Shown here: positions 61,651-64,000 of the stretch, in pieces
Position numbering within the stretch: the stretch's first letter is position 1
How the letters are laid out: each line of letters begins with the position of its first letter
DNA from: Stutzerimonas stutzeri
GTDB taxonomy: Bacteria; Pseudomonadota; Gammaproteobacteria; Pseudomonadales; Pseudomonadaceae
Assembly: GCF_024448895.1 (NCBI RefSeq)
Contig: NZ_JAMOIC010000005.1
Location: 248,001 to 312,000 of the forward strand
Direction: 5' to 3'
Length of the DNA: 64,000 bases
The notes under the pieces: model-generated
What the model was told of the DNA's origin: nothing
Databases searched by the model: none
The model's input: the letters and a program-made list of their open reading frames with translations, nothing else
Made by a program: the position numbers and the translations under genes

Positions 61651-62619
61651 ATGAAACTGAATCGTTTGATGGCGGCCCTGACCTTCGTAGCCGCTGGCGT
61701 TGGCGCTGCTAACGCAGTTGCTGCGGTTGACCCGGCACTGCCGACCTATGAGAAGACTTCCGGTGTTTCCGGCAACCTGTCCAGTGTCGGTTCCGACTCC
61801 CTGGCCAACCTGATGACCCTGTGGGCCGAAGACTTCAAGCGCAGCTACCCCAACGTCAACATCCAGATCCAGGCTGCCGGTTCTTCGACCGCACCGCCGG
61901 CGTTGACCGAAGGCACTTCGAACATGGGTCCGATGAGCCGTCCGATGAAGGACAACGAAATCCAGGCCTTCGAAGAAAAGTATGGCTACAAGCCGACCGA
62001 AGTACCGGTTGCCATCGACGCCCTGGCCGTGTTCGTGCACAAGGACAACCCGATCAAGAGCCTGGACATCGAACAGGTCGACGCCATCTTCTCCAGCACC
62101 CGTCTGTGTGGCGGCGAGCAGGACATCAAGACCTGGGGCGACGTGGGTCTGACCGGCGAGTGGGCTGGCAAGCCGATTCAGCTGTTTGGTCGTAACTCGG
62201 TATCCGGCACCTACGGTTACTTCAAGGAAGAAGCCCTGTGTAAAGGTGACTTCAAGTCCAACGTGAACGAGCAGCCTGGTTCCGCTTCGGTGGTGCAGTC
62301 GATCTCCAGCACCCTGAACGCCATTGGTTACTCGGGTATCGGCTACAAGACCTCCAGCGTCCGTGCCGTTCCTCTGTCCAAAGGCGGCGAAGCTTTCGAA
62401 GCCAACGAAGAGAACGCTCTGGCTGGCAAGTTCCCGCTAGCTCGCTTCTTCTACGTCTACGTCAACAAGGCACCGAACAAGCCGCTTAGCCCGATCGATG
62501 CCGAATTCCTGAAGCTTGTGCTCTCCAAGCAGGGTCAGGAAGTCGTGGTCAAGGACGGCTACATCCCGCTGCCGAAGAAAGTCGTCGACAAGACGCTGAA
62601 GGACCTGGGTCTTAACTAA
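61651..62619 (+). CDS. pstS: Phosphate ABC transporter, periplasmic binding protein PstS
   Basis: A 322-residue high-affinity phosphate-binding protein. Signal peptide about 1-24 (ending NAVAAV). Phosphate-binding features are [48 protein letters not shown] and [24 protein letters not shown]-type variation is absent. It is the Pseudomonas long PstS type rather than the E. coli type. AGGAG precedes the ATG and a four-unit Pho box lies upstream. pstC follows after a 214-bp gap with two hairpins. Confidence 0.95.
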   Translation: MKLNRLMAALTFVAAGVGAANAVAAVDPALPTYEKTSGVSGNLSSVGSDSLANLMTLWAEDFKRSYPNVNIQIQAAGSSTAPPALTEGTSNMGPMSRPMKDNEIQAFEEKYGYKPTEVPVAIDALAVFVHKDNPIKSLDIEQVDAIFSSTRLCGGEQDIKTWGDVGLTGEWAGKPIQLFGRNSVSGTYGYFKEEALCKGDFKSNVNEQPGSASVVQSISSTLNAIGYSGIGYKTSSVRAVPLSKGGEAFEANEENALAGKFPLARFFYVYVNKAPNKPLSPIDAEFLKLVLSKQGQEVVVKDGYIPLPKKVVDKTLKDLGLN

Positions 62620-62633
62620 GACCTGATGCCCGC

Positions 62634-62694
62634 CTCGCGGCACTCGCCGCGAGTTGAGCAGACGCCCGCCACGCCCTGCGCGCTGGTGGGCGTC
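62634..62694 (+). other. Two intercistronic hairpins between pstS and pstC
   Basis: CTCGCGG/CCGCGAG (62634-62653) is a 7-bp stem. GACGCCCGCCA/TGGTGGGCGTC (62661-62671 with 62684-62694) is an 11-bp stem with one G-U pair. No T-tract follows. Both lie directly after pstS, and may protect the pstS message or reduce read-through. Confidence 0.7.
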
Positions 62695-62833
62695 GTCGTG
62701 TCACCCCGCTGTAATTTTTCTGTCACACAGCTGCATTAAATTAGGCGCCCGACCGGCCATCAAGCCAGGAACGACTCGCGCCACGGCGGCGCAGCAGTTC
62801 AGATTTAACGGCCTGAGCGGCCAGGACCTTCGC

Positions 62834-64000
62834 ATGAACGATATCGAGACCATGAGCGCGAATTCCGATGTGCAACGGCTGGACTTCAACACCCCCGCGC
62901 TGCAACGCAAGCGGCGCATCCGCGCGCTGAAAGACAACCTGGCGCGCTGGTATGTCTCCATTGGCGGTCTCGCCGTGCTTGGCGCGATCTGCCTGATCTT
63001 CTTCTACCTCGCCCAGGTCGTGACGCCCATGTTCCAGGGTGCCGAGCTGGAATCGCGTGATGCCCAGCAACCGGCCTGGCTGGCAGATGCCGGCGAACCC
63101 TTGCTGTTGGCCGTGGAAGAGCAGAACGAGGTGGCGTTGCGCCTCGGTGACGACGGCATCGTTCGTTTTTTCAGCCTGAAGACCGGCGAATCCCTTCGCT
63201 CGATCGACCTGCCATTACCGGCTGACAGCCGCATCGTATCGGTGGGGCAGGACACGCCGGGCAACCGCCGTATCGTGATCGGCCTGGATAACGGTCAGGT
63301 GATGGTGCTGGAGCACAACTACAAGGTCAGTTATCCGGAAGGCAAGAAGACCATCACGCCGCAGCTGGATTATCCCTTCGGCGAAGAGCCGCTGAGCCTG
63401 GACCCGCAGGGCCGGCCCATCGAACACGCAGCCATCAGTCTCAACGGCTCGACCCTGATGGTTGCCGGTGCAACCGACGGTGCACTGCACGCGCTGAAGA
63501 TCGCCTCGAGCGAAAATCTGATGACGGGCGAAGTCACGCTGGAAGAGGAGCGTATCGAGCTTCCTCAACTCTCGCAGCCGATCAAGGCGCTGCGCATCGA
63601 TCCGCGTCACATGTGGATGTTCGCCGTAAGCGGGCGGGCCAGCGTCGATGTGTTCGATCTGCGCCGCAAGCAACTCAACGGTCGCTACAAACTGCTCGCG
63701 GGCAAAGGTGAGATTACGACCGTCGCCTCATTGCTTGGTGGCATCTCGCTGATGGTCGGCGACTCGACCGGCGGCATTGGTCAGTGGTTCATGGTTCGCG
63801 GTAGCGACGGCCAAGCTGAGCTCGAGAATGTGCGCAACTTCCAGCTGGACGGTCAGGCGATCACCCAGATCATTCCCGAAGAGCGTCGCAAAGGCTTTCT
63901 CGCCCTCGACAACGCCGGCACCCTCGGTATCTTTCACAGCACGGCGCATCGCACTTTGCTGACCGAACAGGTCGCCGACGGCGCAGCTGTAGCCGCCATG
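62834..64000 (+). CDS. pstC: Phosphate ABC transporter permease PstC, N-terminal 389 residues (partial)
   Basis: The visible part starts MNDIETMSANSDVQRL and has a basic cytoplasmic stretch, then one membrane helix (about 41-62, with YVSIGGLAVLGAICLIFFYLA). More than 320 residues of soluble, beta-rich sequence follow with no second helix before the window ends. This matches the long Pseudomonas PstC (about 680 residues), which has a large periplasmic insert before the permease core. The core itself lies outside the window. Position after pstS supports the call. An in-frame ATG at 62852 is an alternative start. Confidence 0.88.
   Translation, partial: MNDIETMSANSDVQRLDFNTPALQRKRRIRALKDNLARWYVSIGGLAVLGAICLIFFYLAQVVTPMFQGAELESRDAQQPAWLADAGEPLLLAVEEQNEVALRLGDDGIVRFFSLKTGESLRSIDLPLPADSRIVSVGQDTPGNRRIVIGLDNGQVMVLEHNYKVSYPEGKKTITPQLDYPFGEEPLSLDPQGRPIEHAAISLNGSTLMVAGATDGALHALKIASSENLMTGEVTLEEERIELPQLSQPIKALRIDPRHMWMFAVSGRASVDVFDLRRKQLNGRYKLLAGKGEITTVASLLGGISLMVGDSTGGIGQWFMVRGSDGQAELENVRNFQLDGQAITQIIPEERRKGFLALDNAGTLGIFHSTAHRTLLTEQVADGAAVAAM

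Noticed and set aside
1-64000. tRNA or rRNA genes, insertion sequences, integrases and prophage genes
   Set aside because: I looked for these through both strands of the intergenic regions and found none. Every sizeable gap is accounted for by promoters, hairpins or REPs.

Overview
The window reads as a chromosomal segment of a high-GC gammaproteobacterium of the Pseudomonas stutzeri (Stutzerimonas) type. Supporting signs are a di-haem cytochrome c4 very like the well-studied P. stutzeri protein, the kinB-algB pair, the AmpDh2-type amidase next to a DgcH-like diguanylate cyclase, the opdH/tctCBA/tctDE block, a 6S RNA of Pseudomonas type, and REP sequences of Pseudomonas type. Gene order within blocks matches several separate P. 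aeruginosa neighbourhoods from memory. Species assignment is inference. Almost everything is intact core genome. I see no prophage, insertion sequence, CRISPR array, tRNA or rRNA.

Layout. 1-2000: gpmI (cut by the left edge), a YibN-like rhodanese, grxC and secB. 2000-10400: a quinone oxidoreductase, a FliL-like protein, an EVE-domain protein, an overlooked 49-residue membrane peptide, the zapB-like/zapA/6S RNA/ygfA unit, then ygfB-pepP-ubiH-visC (division and ubiquinone synthesis). 10400-18000: a ferric-iron binding protein and permease, then the glycine cleavage genes gcvT-gcvH-gcvP. 18000-29000: engB, cytochrome c4, dsbA, an EEP-family protein, dgcH-like, an ampDh2-like amidase, a DUF1330 protein, kinB-algB, and three small stress-type genes, two of them behind good sigma-54 promoter matches. 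28955-29416 is a gene-free stretch rich in hairpins and GGA motifs.

29400-46100 is a transport and signalling region: a nucleoside-recognition membrane protein, an AbrB-type membrane protein, the tctA-tctB-tctC tripartite tricarboxylate transporter with its OpdH porin and divergent TctD-TctE two-component system, a 7TM-DISM diguanylate cyclase, a PAS chemoreceptor, and a TAXI-type TRAP transporter. 46100-58200: a Na/Pi cotransporter, a tandem-Cache periplasmic protein, then recC-recB-recD with a REP cluster between recB and recD. 58200-64000: a small membrane protein, an AEC transporter, a third diguanylate cyclase, an acyl-CoA thioesterase, and pstS-pstC behind a four-unit Pho box; pstC is cut by the right edge.

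Three patterns tie the window together. First, all four binding-protein genes that precede their permease (iron, Tct, TAXI, Pst) are followed directly by a stable hairpin, which probably sets the ratio of binding protein to permease. Second, three GGDEF enzymes, all with RxxD inhibitory sites, suggest dense c-di-GMP signalling. Third, the sigma-54 promoters lie beside algB, which encodes a GAFTGA-containing NtrC-family activator, so a local regulatory link is plausible but untested. All coordinates, motifs and base pairings were read by eye. Gene identities rest on recalled family features, not on database searches.
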